From Bartonella taylorii 8TBB (lineage in GTDB: Bacteria; Pseudomonadota; Alphaproteobacteria; Rhizobiales; Rhizobiaceae): DNA of 64,000 bases. The stretch spans positions 248,001-312,000 of the forward strand of contig NZ_CADEAG010000001.1 in assembly GCF_902825155.1 (NCBI RefSeq), in the 5' to 3' direction. Under the pieces are notes generated by a model. It did no database searches. It was not told where the DNA came from and was given only the letters and a program-made list of their open reading frames with translations. This document shows, in pieces, positions 1 through 7,695 of this stretch. The translations under genes and the position numbers were made by a program. Every line of letters begins with the position of its first letter. Position 1 is the stretch's first letter.

Positions 1-364
1 CATCGCTTCTTGTACCAACACGCCCTCCTAGATTTTGCGCTAACATTTGTGCCCCAAGACAAATACCCAAAAAAGGCTTATTCTCTTTCAATGACAAAGA
101 AATCCAATCAATTTCTTCATTAATATAAGCTTCCCTGTCATTCACACTCATCGGTCCCCCCAAAATAACGACACCAGCATAGTGCTCCAATGTATCAGGG
201 AGTTTTTGTCCTAAAATAGGACGATAAACATCAAGAACAAAACCGTTTTGTTGCAAAAATTTCCCCAAACGACCAGTATATGTAGATCGACGATGAATAA
301 CGACTGCAATTCTCGGTTTGCTCTTTCTTGGCTTTTTATCGAGACACCTTTGACTTAAAAACAT
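1..364 (-). CDS. Class I glutamine amidotransferase (partial, C-terminus outside window)
   Basis: Only about the first 121 residues are in the window; the gene runs off the left edge. The frame reads from the ATG at 362-364. It contains a VVILGGPMS segment near residue 65 and the nucleophile elbow GICLGAQML with Cys at about residue 102, the active-site signature of class I glutamine amidotransferases that release ammonia from glutamine. The overall pattern resembles stand-alone GMP-synthase-like amidotransferase proteins more than the N-terminal domain of a synthase, but the missing C-terminal His/Glu prevents a firm subfamily call. It lies upstream of nothing obvious on its strand; hemY follows on the same strand across a 94-bp gap. 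Confidence 0.8.
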   Translation of the reverse strand, partial: MFLSQRCLDKKPRKSKPRIAVVIHRRSTYTGRLGKFLQQNGFVLDVYRPILGQKLPDTLEHYAGVVILGGPMSVNDREAYINEEIDWISLSLKENKPFLGICLGAQMLAQNLGGRVGTRSD

Positions 365-458
365 TTTTTAACTACTCACTTTTACAACCAAGTAAAGTTT
401 TATTTTTTAAGCACAAAAGAATAATTTTGGCGAACAATATTCACTATAACCCTCTTTT

Positions 459-2027
459 TTAAAATAAACGAAATTTCTTCTTTGGCAAAGGATCCCCCTC
501 TTCTTCTGTTTTAACCCCAGGATCATCAACATTTAAGTGAGTTTGACTGAAAGCTTTAACAGCTTGCTTTTTTGTAACTTGTTTCTCTACCTGCATATTA
601 TGCAAAAAAGAATCCTCTACAGGAGGTAATTCTTCAAGCATTTTAGTTTCAACACCAGAGCCTTCTCCCACAATATCTTCATCTTCTTTATTTTGTTTTT
701 TGGGCACAATATCGGCAGCCTCTAATGTGAGAGGAGGCATGCGGGAAGGCGCTCTCCATTCAAAGCAACCTAGACGTCCACTTATTGGAGAAACCGGCAA
801 CCAAGAAGAAAAAATGGTCTCATCACAAATCCACACCGGATCGCGTTCAGCACGAAGTGCCAAGGAAAGCCATTGACGCACGGCCCCCTGATTATTTCCC
901 TGTGCCTCTTCAATATCTGCCAACAACAAATAAACACTTTCTCGCGGATGATATTGCAGTGCTTTTTGAGCTTGCTCCCTTGCGAGTACCATTTCACCAG
1001 AATCCAAAGCAGCTTTGGCAATCAGGAAAGTCGATTCAAATGTATCTTTATTATAAGAAGCAAGTGTCTTAGCCTTTTTCAATCGCCCAATGGCCCCTTC
1101 TTCTCTTTTAAGATAAAGCGCCCCTAAATCAGGATGAGGTTCTTTCTGCCAAGCTGTAATAATCATTTTATCCGCTTTACGCGTTTCATTTAATTTATAA
1201 AGAATATCAGCGGCAATGACTGTTATTGGAACGAAATCAGGTGCCAATTTATGTGCTTTTAAAATAGCAGTACGTGCTTCAGCAGGGTGAGTCTCAAACA
1301 GATGAAGAGCCTGCCCACTTAATAGCAAAGCCTGTGTATGTTGACGCTCTGGAGTTGAGCGGGCAGAGCGCGGTAAAGTTTTTTGTGCTCGCTCAAAGAT
1401 ACCGAGTGCTTTGTCCCATTGCCCACTCACGCTGAGCTGATCAAGTACTGCTTGATGAGCCCATAAAAGTGCTGGCGATAAAGCCAACGCTTCTTCTGCA
1501 TATTGCTGTGCTGCTTCATAAGCTTTGCTCTTCATAGCTTCACGAAACAAACCGTATAGCCCTGCCAATTTTGTCGGCGCTTCTTTTCTCATCTCTTCAT
1601 AAAGACCAATGGCGCGCAGAGAATTATTTTGCAAAGATAAGGTTTGAGCTTGTAAAAGCTTTACTAACGGCTCATGTTTGCCTGCAAGATATTTTATAAC
1701 TTGAGCTTCCATTTCTTGTGCCAAAATACCATCTCCAGCAAAAACTGCAAGAAGCCCCTGTGAAAGAGCTTCATAACCACGCTTTTGGTGACGTTTATAA
1801 AAGTAATTGGAGAGAGCACGAGGTAGAGAAAAAAATACAGATAAAAGCCACCATAAAAACGCCAGAATCCCGAACAGTAAAATGAGCGCACTTAAAGCTG
1901 TGAGCAATGAAAAAGAAAACCGAAAGTGCAAAAATGTTATAATAAAAACACTATTGTGATTAGCTACCCACCCAAAAGCAAGACCGAGCACACATACAAC
2001 AAAACTATAAATAAAAACACGTATCAT
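459..2027 (-). CDS. hemY: HemY-like TPR inner-membrane protein
   Basis: 522 residues. Two hydrophobic segments at about residues 3-23 and 39-66 form the HemY N-terminal membrane domain, followed by a long helical region rich in TPR-like Ala/Leu/Tyr patterns (about 130-400) and a charged, low-complexity C-terminus. HemY of this type is encoded beside hemC and hemD in proteobacteria and has been linked to late haem synthesis; its biochemical role is uncertain and it is not the protoporphyrinogen oxidase also called HemY. It is transcribed 11 bp downstream of the mitofilin-like gene, so the two are probably one operon. hemC and hemD, which usually precede this pair in Rhizobiales, are absent here. 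Confidence 0.85.
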   Translation of the reverse strand: MIRVFIYSFVVCVLGLAFGWVANHNSVFIITFLHFRFSFSLLTALSALILLFGILAFLWWLLSVFFSLPRALSNYFYKRHQKRGYEALSQGLLAVFAGDGILAQEMEAQVIKYLAGKHEPLVKLLQAQTLSLQNNSLRAIGLYEEMRKEAPTKLAGLYGLFREAMKSKAYEAAQQYAEEALALSPALLWAHQAVLDQLSVSGQWDKALGIFERAQKTLPRSARSTPERQHTQALLLSGQALHLFETHPAEARTAILKAHKLAPDFVPITVIAADILYKLNETRKADKMIITAWQKEPHPDLGALYLKREEGAIGRLKKAKTLASYNKDTFESTFLIAKAALDSGEMVLAREQAQKALQYHPRESVYLLLADIEEAQGNNQGAVRQWLSLALRAERDPVWICDETIFSSWLPVSPISGRLGCFEWRAPSRMPPLTLEAADIVPKKQNKEDEDIVGEGSGVETKMLEELPPVEDSFLHNMQVEKQVTKKQAVKAFSQTHLNVDDPGVKTEEEGDPLPKKKFRLF

Positions 2028-2038
2028 CTTGAGCCTAT

Positions 2039-3223
2039 TTACATCTTTGTTGCCTTAAAAGATCCTTGTTGCACGGACACAAGCAACTGTTGAAGAAAAT
2101 GATGAACAGCAATATGTGTTTCAAGCTGATGAACAAAATCCACCGAAACATCTTTTGCATTTTTGGGCAACATTTGCCATTCACTCAAAGCCTTTTCATA
2201 ATCACCCGCTTGAATAGCAACTTCCATCCGTGCCGCAATTGCCCCCAATGTCATACCTTCAACATTGCCAATCGGCCGTGAAACAATGAGACCTTTTACC
2301 CATGCCAAAATCCGCCCAAAAAAACCAACATCTGACGCAACATCATTTTGCGTACCAACGATTGCATCCGCAACACGAGCAAAATCAGCTGAAAGTTGCG
2401 CTGAACTTGGAAGACCGACCATGGCTGTCTTTTGCAACAGATCAAGTCCATCAATTGAAGGTGATAATTGCTGTAACAGTTTTAATTCATTACTATAAGA
2501 TCCACCACGCTCTACAGCGTTTTTTAGAGAACTGATTGCAATAAAGAGTGCCGTATTTATTTTCTGCTCATCATTTTTTGCAGCAATTTCTTCCTGCATA
2601 ATCTTTAATTGTTGTTTTAACACAGCAAGATCATTTGCATTGCTTTGTCCAGCGGACAAAGCTGTTTCTATCTCTTTTGATACATCTGCTAAAGTTTGCG
2701 CAGATTCTTCAAGACCTCTCACTTTTTCCTCTAAAACCACAAAAGCTTTTCTGTTTTCTTCTTGCGATGCTTCATCATTTCGCGTTGTTTCAACCTGTCG
2801 TGATGAAAAAGAGGAAAACTCTGTTTTCAACGCATCAATTTCTTGAAACACTTGCCCCAATTGCTCTCTTATTTCTGCTCCTTGACTTTTTGCAGTTTCG
2901 GCAATCTGTAAAGCTTTTTCCTCACCCATATGATTTTCAGCTAAAGAAGAAGGAAGTAAACCCGCCCATTGAAACCCTATAAAAAGACCTAAAACAATGA
3001 GACCACCCAAAATTCCTGAAATAAGCGAGAACAGCCAAGTTAAACCAGACACGTGTTTACTCTGCATACTTTGTTTCTCTATTGTACCCGTTTCTACGGA
3101 GTTTTGTATGATTTTCTCTGAATCATGATTCACGGCTTCATGTTCAATCGCAGGCTTTTTACGGCGATCACCAACATAATGTGGTTTAACTTTTGGTTTT
3201 GAAGAGTCTACCATCTTTGTCAC
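2039..3223 (-). CDS. Mitofilin-like inner-membrane protein (COG4223 type)
   Basis: 394 residues. A basic, hydrophilic N-terminus is followed by one membrane segment at about residues 63-86 and then by a predicted coiled coil (about 105-230, rich in Glu, Gln, Lys and Ala). The C-terminal part resembles the mitofilin domain of alphaproteobacterial proteins encoded between hemD and hemY. Mitofilin/Mic60 homologues shape inner-membrane invaginations; some alphaproteobacterial homologues are proposed to organise intracytoplasmic membrane. This is the first gene of the pair with hemY. The start could be Met1 or Met4. The family assignment rests on architecture and gene order rather than a sharp motif. 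Confidence 0.75.
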   Translation of the reverse strand: MTKMVDSSKPKVKPHYVGDRRKKPAIEHEAVNHDSEKIIQNSVETGTIEKQSMQSKHVSGLTWLFSLISGILGGLIVLGLFIGFQWAGLLPSSLAENHMGEEKALQIAETAKSQGAEIREQLGQVFQEIDALKTEFSSFSSRQVETTRNDEASQEENRKAFVVLEEKVRGLEESAQTLADVSKEIETALSAGQSNANDLAVLKQQLKIMQEEIAAKNDEQKINTALFIAISSLKNAVERGGSYSNELKLLQQLSPSIDGLDLLQKTAMVGLPSSAQLSADFARVADAIVGTQNDVASDVGFFGRILAWVKGLIVSRPIGNVEGMTLGAIAARMEVAIQAGDYEKALSEWQMLPKNAKDVSVDFVHQLETHIAVHHFLQQLLVSVQQGSFKATKM

Positions 3224-3611
3224 TTTTTGTGTATAATTTCTTTTAACGATAAAATAATAGAATGAAAAAAGTTTTAAAAATTAAGATTTTCTCAAATATC
3301 ATAACCTATTTTACACTCTCTTCTTACAAAGAGTATAACTTCCCAGAAATTTCCAACTCCACACCTTTATCAGGAACAGTTATAATTGTATACTTAAATA
3401 AATAGGCTTTTGAAAACACATCAGCATTCTATACTAAAAGATACAACTTCATTTTTAACCAAAGCCATTCACTTTAGAGAAAGTGCTAAAACACATTTTT
3501 TCATAGAGAAACAAACTCCAAAAGAAGTTCCCCCAAGAGAAATTCTTTGCATCTTTGCCTATCCGTGGTACGCACACAGGAAAGAATCTTCAACATAAGG
3601 TTTTATTTGAA
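3224..3611. other. 388-bp intergenic region between divergent genes; no gene seen
   Basis: This stretch separates the mitofilin-like gene (minus strand) from tsaD (plus strand). It is very AT-rich and must hold both promoters. In related Rhizobiales this is the position of hemC and hemD; I see no recognisable remnant of either. A plus-strand frame from 3410 is open for 62 codons but has no similarity I recognise and overlaps the tsaD 5' region, so I do not call it. Confidence 0.6.
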
Positions 3612-4706
3612 ATGCGCCTGTTGGGAATAGAAACAAGTTGCGATGAAACAGCGGCAGCTGTCGTGGAATACAACAATGAAGAAAGCAGCAAAATTCTTTC
3701 CAATATTGTTTGGAGCCAAATTGATCATCATGCACCCTACGGCGGTGTTGTTCCTGAAATTGCCGCCCGTGCCCATGTTGAAATTCTCGATAGTTTAATT
3801 CTGAAAGCACTAACAGAAGCGAATACAAAATTAAAAGAGATTGATGCCATTGCAGCCACAAGTGGCCCTGGTTTGATAGGAGGGTTGTTGGTAGGTGTTA
3901 TGAGTGCAAAAGCACTCTCTCTTGCCACTGGAAAACCTTTTATTGCCGTCAATCATCTGGAAGGGCATGCTTTAACAGCCGTGCTAACGCATAATGTCGC
4001 GTTTCCCTATTTATTGCTGTTAGTTTCAGGTGGTCATACACAAACAATTCTTGTTCACGGGATAGGCAACTACCAGCGTTTAGGAACCACTATTGATGAC
4101 GCGTTGGGAGAAGCTTTTGATAAAACAGCAAAACTTTTAGGTCTTCCTTATCCGGGCGGTCCAGCACTTGAAAAAGCAGCTTTATTGGGTGATAAAAATC
4201 GTATCCCTCTTCCACGACCTTTAAAAGGTGAAAAACGGCTAGATTTCTCTTTTTCTGGTCTCAAAACCGCCGTTCGGCAAGCAGCAACAGCCATGGCTCC
4301 CCTTACAGAAAGTGATGTTGCCGACATTGCGGCAAGTTTTCAAGCAGCAGTTACCGATACAGTACATGATCGCGTTCATCTGGCTCTTCAACACTTTACC
4401 CATGAATATCCCCTCTCTCACTATCAAAACCGCCGTCCTCCTGCTTTAGTTGTCGCAGGCGGAGTTGCCGCCAACCAAGCCATTCGATCCACGTTGCAAG
4501 AACTGGCACACCAACACGGTTTTGAATTTATAGCTCCCCCTCTTTCCTTGTGTACGGATAATGCTGCAATGATTGCTTTTGCTGGTGCACAAAAACTCGC
4601 ACGAGGAGAAACAAGCCCTCTTGATATTGCCCCCCGCTCACGCTGGCCTTTAGACGAAAAAGCTGCCCCCTTAATCGGGATGGGACGCCGTGGCACAAAA
4701 GCATAA
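3612..4706 (+). CDS. tsaD: tRNA N6-adenosine threonylcarbamoyltransferase TsaD
   Basis: 364 residues from ATG 3612; the frame is open upstream to 3555 but the family begins with the (M)[12 protein letters not shown] motif, so the internal ATG is preferred. The metal-binding pair is visible in NHLEGH (His115 and His119), together with the ASKH70-type nucleotide-binding segments [29 protein letters not shown] and [13 protein letters not shown]. TsaD transfers threonylcarbamoyl from threonylcarbamoyl-AMP to A37 of ANN-decoding tRNAs, working with TsaB and TsaE. The product MtaB further along (54.9 kb) methylthiolates the same nucleotide, so both steps of ms2t6A formation lie in this window. Confidence 0.97.
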   Translation: MRLLGIETSCDETAAAVVEYNNEESSKILSNIVWSQIDHHAPYGGVVPEIAARAHVEILDSLILKALTEANTKLKEIDAIAATSGPGLIGGLLVGVMSAKALSLATGKPFIAVNHLEGHALTAVLTHNVAFPYLLLLVSGGHTQTILVHGIGNYQRLGTTIDDALGEAFDKTAKLLGLPYPGGPALEKAALLGDKNRIPLPRPLKGEKRLDFSFSGLKTAVRQAATAMAPLTESDVADIAASFQAAVTDTVHDRVHLALQHFTHEYPLSHYQNRRPPALVVAGGVAANQAIRSTLQELAHQHGFEFIAPPLSLCTDNAAMIAFAGAQKLARGETSPLDIAPRSRWPLDEKAAPLIGMGRRGTKA

Positions 4707-5198
4707 GAAAAAGAGAGCAGTGCTTATATCATCCACGAAGAACAATATGGAACACCATTATTGAACATCTGCCTGTTGCCATTATCCCCATTGCTATTAT
4801 CACTTATCACTGTATATTTTAAGCTTTTGGAACCAATCTTCTTGCACCATTTTTTCAACTCAAAACGCCGTATTAACGAGTTTTTCCAGACCAAAGTTAA
4901 AAAACGCCTAAACTTCTCATATTTAACGCTTTACTTTAAGCCTATTTTTCAACGACACGCATATCTTTTCTACCGGAAATGAGCGAGAGAAGATAAGACA
5001 TCTCCATAAACCATATAAAATATATAGCTCATTTTTCTACCACACCTCAATTATTTCCAACAAAGAAGAAACAAATCGATAATATGCACCCTTTACTCCA
5101 CTCCATTTTAAAAATCATACTTGATGGTGTTATATAGATGTTTATAAAAAACACACATGACTTATGAAATACAGGACAGTCTATGAAAAGGAGAGCGC
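4707..5198. other. 492-bp intergenic region; no gene seen
   Basis: Downstream of tsaD and upstream of the EVE gene. A frame at 4761-4982 is open for 73 codons but has skewed, repetitive composition and no recognisable domain. In several Rhizobiales gpsA and a YciI-family gene sit here (recalled gene order, not checked); no remnant of either is recognisable. A Shine-Dalgarno-like AAAGGAG lies just before the EVE start. Confidence 0.5.
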
Positions 5199-5660
5199 AT
5201 GGCGTATTGGCTTTTTAAATCTGAACCCCATAAATGGTCATGGGACATGCAAAAACAAAGAGGTGCTGATGGCGAACAATGGGATGGTGTCCGCAATTAT
5301 CAAGCCCGTAACAATATGCGCGCAATGAAATATGGTGATAAAGGTTTTTTTTATCATTCAAATACAGGATTAGAAATCGTAGGCATTGTAGAAGTCTGTG
5401 CTGAAGCACATCCTGATTCTACCACCTCTGATCCACGCTGGGAATGTGTGGATATCCGTGCACTCTGTGATATGCCAACACCTGTTTCATTAAAACAGAT
5501 TAAAGCAAATCCAAAACTGGAAAACATGGTGCTGGTCAATGCCAGTCGCTTATCAGTACAGCCCGTAACAGAAGATGAATGGAGAGAAGTCTGTTTGATG
5601 GGCAACCTTAAAGAAACATCTCTCGTTACTTCCAAACCCATTGTACAACAAAGCCCATGA
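5199..5660 (+). CDS. EVE domain-containing protein
   Basis: 153 residues, a full-length single EVE domain. The N-terminus MAYWLFKSEP and the segment WDGVRNYQARNNMR are characteristic of the bacterial homologues of human THYN1; EVE domains are PUA-like and are thought to bind modified nucleobases in DNA or RNA. An AAAAGGAG ribosome-binding site precedes the ATG by about 6 bp. The gene stands alone, in the same direction as tsaD and cenR but separated from both by more than 200 bp. The ligand cannot be deduced from sequence. Confidence 0.9.
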   Translation: MAYWLFKSEPHKWSWDMQKQRGADGEQWDGVRNYQARNNMRAMKYGDKGFFYHSNTGLEIVGIVEVCAEAHPDSTTSDPRWECVDIRALCDMPTPVSLKQIKANPKLENMVLVNASRLSVQPVTEDEWREVCLMGNLKETSLVTSKPIVQQSP

Positions 5661-5672
5661 AGAGTATTAATC

Positions 5673-5717
5673 CATTGGGCACCACTATTTTTACTTATGC
5701 AAGGATTAAGCCGGCGC
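5673..5717 (+). repeat. 45-bp repeat, left copy of an inverted pair flanking cenR
   Basis: This segment matches the reverse complement of 6615-6659 at 39 of 45 positions, with a perfect 22-bp core (5682-5703). The mismatches come as three adjacent pairs. It lies 12 bp after the EVE stop codon and 170 bp before the cenR start. Comparison was by eye and only within this window. Confidence 0.75.
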
Positions 5718-5887
5718 CTTTATTCTCTTTACAAGCTCAAAGTGTTACAACTACTCTTACATTGAGGTAGTTCATGAGAGCCATATTTTCTCCTTTCTTA
5801 AACGGTTTTATCTACACGTCAACTCCACTTGTGACATACAAGCGAATGATTTTTATTGCATCATGAACAGAACTTATAAGGAAAAAA

Positions 5888-6571
5888 ATGAACCGCTATA
5901 CCCTTTTAATCGTTGAAGAAAATGATGATCTACGCCCTATTTTGGTAGAACAATTGCAAATGCATAAGGAATTTGAAGTATTCCAAGCAAAAACGGCTGA
6001 AGCAGGAATAACAATAACCCAAGAGAAAAATGTTGATCTCGCTATTTTTGGTATTAAACTGTCTGATCTTGATGGCTGTAAAGCCATTAAGAAATTACGC
6101 GCCGAAGGATTTCGCGCTCCCATTATCATGATCACAAATCATGATACAAACTGCGATACTATCTTAGATCTTGAAGCAGGCGCTAATGATTATGTGACAA
6201 AACCCTTTCGCTTTGCAGTGTTATTGGCACGAATCCGCGCCCAATTGCGTCAATATGAGCAAAATAACGATACAGTCTCTTACATCGGTCCCTATACTTT
6301 TAAACCAGGACAAAAACTTCTCATTGACCAACACAACAACAAAATACACCTCACAGAAAAAGAAACAGCGATTCTTAAATATCTCTATGACACCAATGAC
6401 AAAACCGTAAGTCGTGAAACACTGTTAGAACAAGTTTGGGGTTACAATGAAAACATTGTCACTCATACCTTAGAAACCCATATTTATCGTTTACGACAAA
6501 AAATTGAAAAAGACCCCTCTAACGCACAGATTCTCATCACAGATCAAAATGGCTATCGCTTAAACCTTTAA
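5888..6571 (+). CDS. cenR: CenR/OtpR-type OmpR-family response regulator with Gly at the phosphoacceptor position
   Basis: 227 residues. Receiver domain about 5-118, then an OmpR-type winged-helix domain about 130-227 ending in the recognition-helix motif [18 protein letters not shown]. The stretch [21 protein letters not shown] and the whole C-terminal domain closely match CenR of Caulobacter and OtpR of Brucella, which control envelope integrity and division. The conserved Thr83 and Lys105 are kept. The phosphoacceptor Asp in the LDVxLPxxDG motif is replaced by Gly55 (codon GGT), the following Pro is Ser59, and the acidic pocket reads EEN instead of DDD. The protein is therefore predicted not to be phosphorylated by the usual route. 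AAGGAAAA precedes the ATG as ribosome-binding site. The gene is monocistronic with no adjacent kinase. Confidence 0.88.
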   Translation: MNRYTLLIVEENDDLRPILVEQLQMHKEFEVFQAKTAEAGITITQEKNVDLAIFGIKLSDLDGCKAIKKLRAEGFRAPIIMITNHDTNCDTILDLEAGANDYVTKPFRFAVLLARIRAQLRQYEQNNDTVSYIGPYTFKPGQKLLIDQHNNKIHLTEKETAILKYLYDTNDKTVSRETLLEQVWGYNENIVTHTLETHIYRLRQKIEKDPSNAQILITDQNGYRLNL

Positions 6572-6614
6572 AACTTATCGAACATTGACAGCTTCAAAAA
6601 CGCTTTTGCCGATA

Positions 6615-6659
6615 GCATCGGCTTACACCTTGCATAAGTAAAAATAGTGCAGCCCAATG
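6615..6659 (-). repeat. 45-bp repeat, right copy of an inverted pair flanking cenR
   Basis: Reverse-complement partner of 5673-5717 (39 of 45 identical), beginning 44 bp after the cenR stop. At its left end a short perfect hairpin, GCCGAT-AGC-ATCGGC (6608-6622), overlaps it; no T-run follows on either strand, so it is not a classical intrinsic terminator. Confidence 0.75.
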
Positions 6660-6676
6660 AGTTTTGTGTTAACCCT

Positions 6677-7471
6677 TCACGGTTGCCGTCGTGAAATAGG
6701 CTTTGGAGCAAGGAGAGAAGAGTTTTCGTAAGCTTGTGGAGATAACGCAGGAATAAAAACACGCCGCGATTGACGACGCTGTACAAGCAAGCCTTGATAA
6801 ATACGTTTCTGTGCCTGACATATTAAGAGGCCACCAAAATAAGGCAAAAGATAGCGTGCAAACGGCTCATAAAAAAATGAGAACAACCGCGAAACACAAC
6901 CTGAAGAAGGCGTATAATGTACAATTTCTTGCACTGACTCAGAAATAAAATTTGTTTTTTCAAACAAACGAGCGATCTGTTGCCGACTATAAGGTTCACC
7001 GTAACCAAAAGGTGTACAAGCGTTGCGCGCCCAAAAACCAGGGCGATTAGGGACAATAACAATCAAGTTGCCATTGGGAGCTAAAACACGCCATATTTCA
7101 TTCAGTGTTTCACATGAATTTTCTGTATATTCAAGTGCATGTACCAGTAAAATACAATCAACAGAAGCATCAGGAAGCGGCAAATCTTCTTCAAAAACGA
7201 GTGCTGTAGCAACTTTCTCAGCACAAGGCCAAGGTGAAGCACCCTGAGCAGCCGGCATAAAAGCGAAACATTGTTGTGCACGTGTACGCAACACAGAAAG
7301 ATAAGGAAGCGCATACCCCAAACCCATAACCCGTTTATCAGTAAGATCGGGCCACCATAAATTTAATTGGTCACACAATGTCGCCTGAACACGCAGTCCA
7401 AGTGCCGAAGCATAAAAATCTCTCAGTGTAATTATATCCAATTCAATATACCGTGTAGGAAAAAACTTCAA
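6677..7471 (-). CDS. Class I SAM-dependent methyltransferase
   Basis: 264 residues. The central part has the methyltransferase fold: a degenerate motif I (VMGLGYALPY, about 48-57), the acidic strand end LPLPDASVDCILLVHALEYTEN typical of motifs II-III, and LNEIWRVLAPNGNLIVIVPN, a motif IV/post-motif found in the Methyltransf_11 family. This gene often lies beside gloB in Rhizobiales; here gloB is about 51 kb away, so that linkage has been lost. Substrate unknown. It ends close to the right 45-bp repeat and is convergent with cenR. Confidence 0.82.
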   Translation of the reverse strand: MKFFPTRYIELDIITLRDFYASALGLRVQATLCDQLNLWWPDLTDKRVMGLGYALPYLSVLRTRAQQCFAFMPAAQGASPWPCAEKVATALVFEEDLPLPDASVDCILLVHALEYTENSCETLNEIWRVLAPNGNLIVIVPNRPGFWARNACTPFGYGEPYSRQQIARLFEKTNFISESVQEIVHYTPSSGCVSRLFSFFYEPFARYLLPYFGGLLICQAQKRIYQGLLVQRRQSRRVFIPALSPQAYENSSLLAPKPISRRQP

Positions 7472-7695
7472 ACATCACAGGTTCTCATATATCCCACTTA
7501 TATGGACTCCTGCCTTCTCTGCGCAATGACTAAAGCTGTAACATTTCATATTTTAAACCAAAATAACTCTACAGAGCATTTTTAGGACCACTTCATGACA
7601 AACACTTTTACCATGCTTTTTATCCTTGAACTTCACATCTTACAAAAGTTTCCAACGCATTCTTTTTGACATCAGTTAAAAGAAATACAAAGCGA

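Noticed and set aside
3555-3611. Upstream extension of tsaD
   Set aside because: The family begins at [13 protein letters not shown]; the 19 extra residues look like translated leader.
4761-4982. 73-codon frame after tsaD
   Set aside because: Low-complexity Leu/Phe/Lys composition, no ribosome-binding site, no recognisable domain; treated as intergenic.
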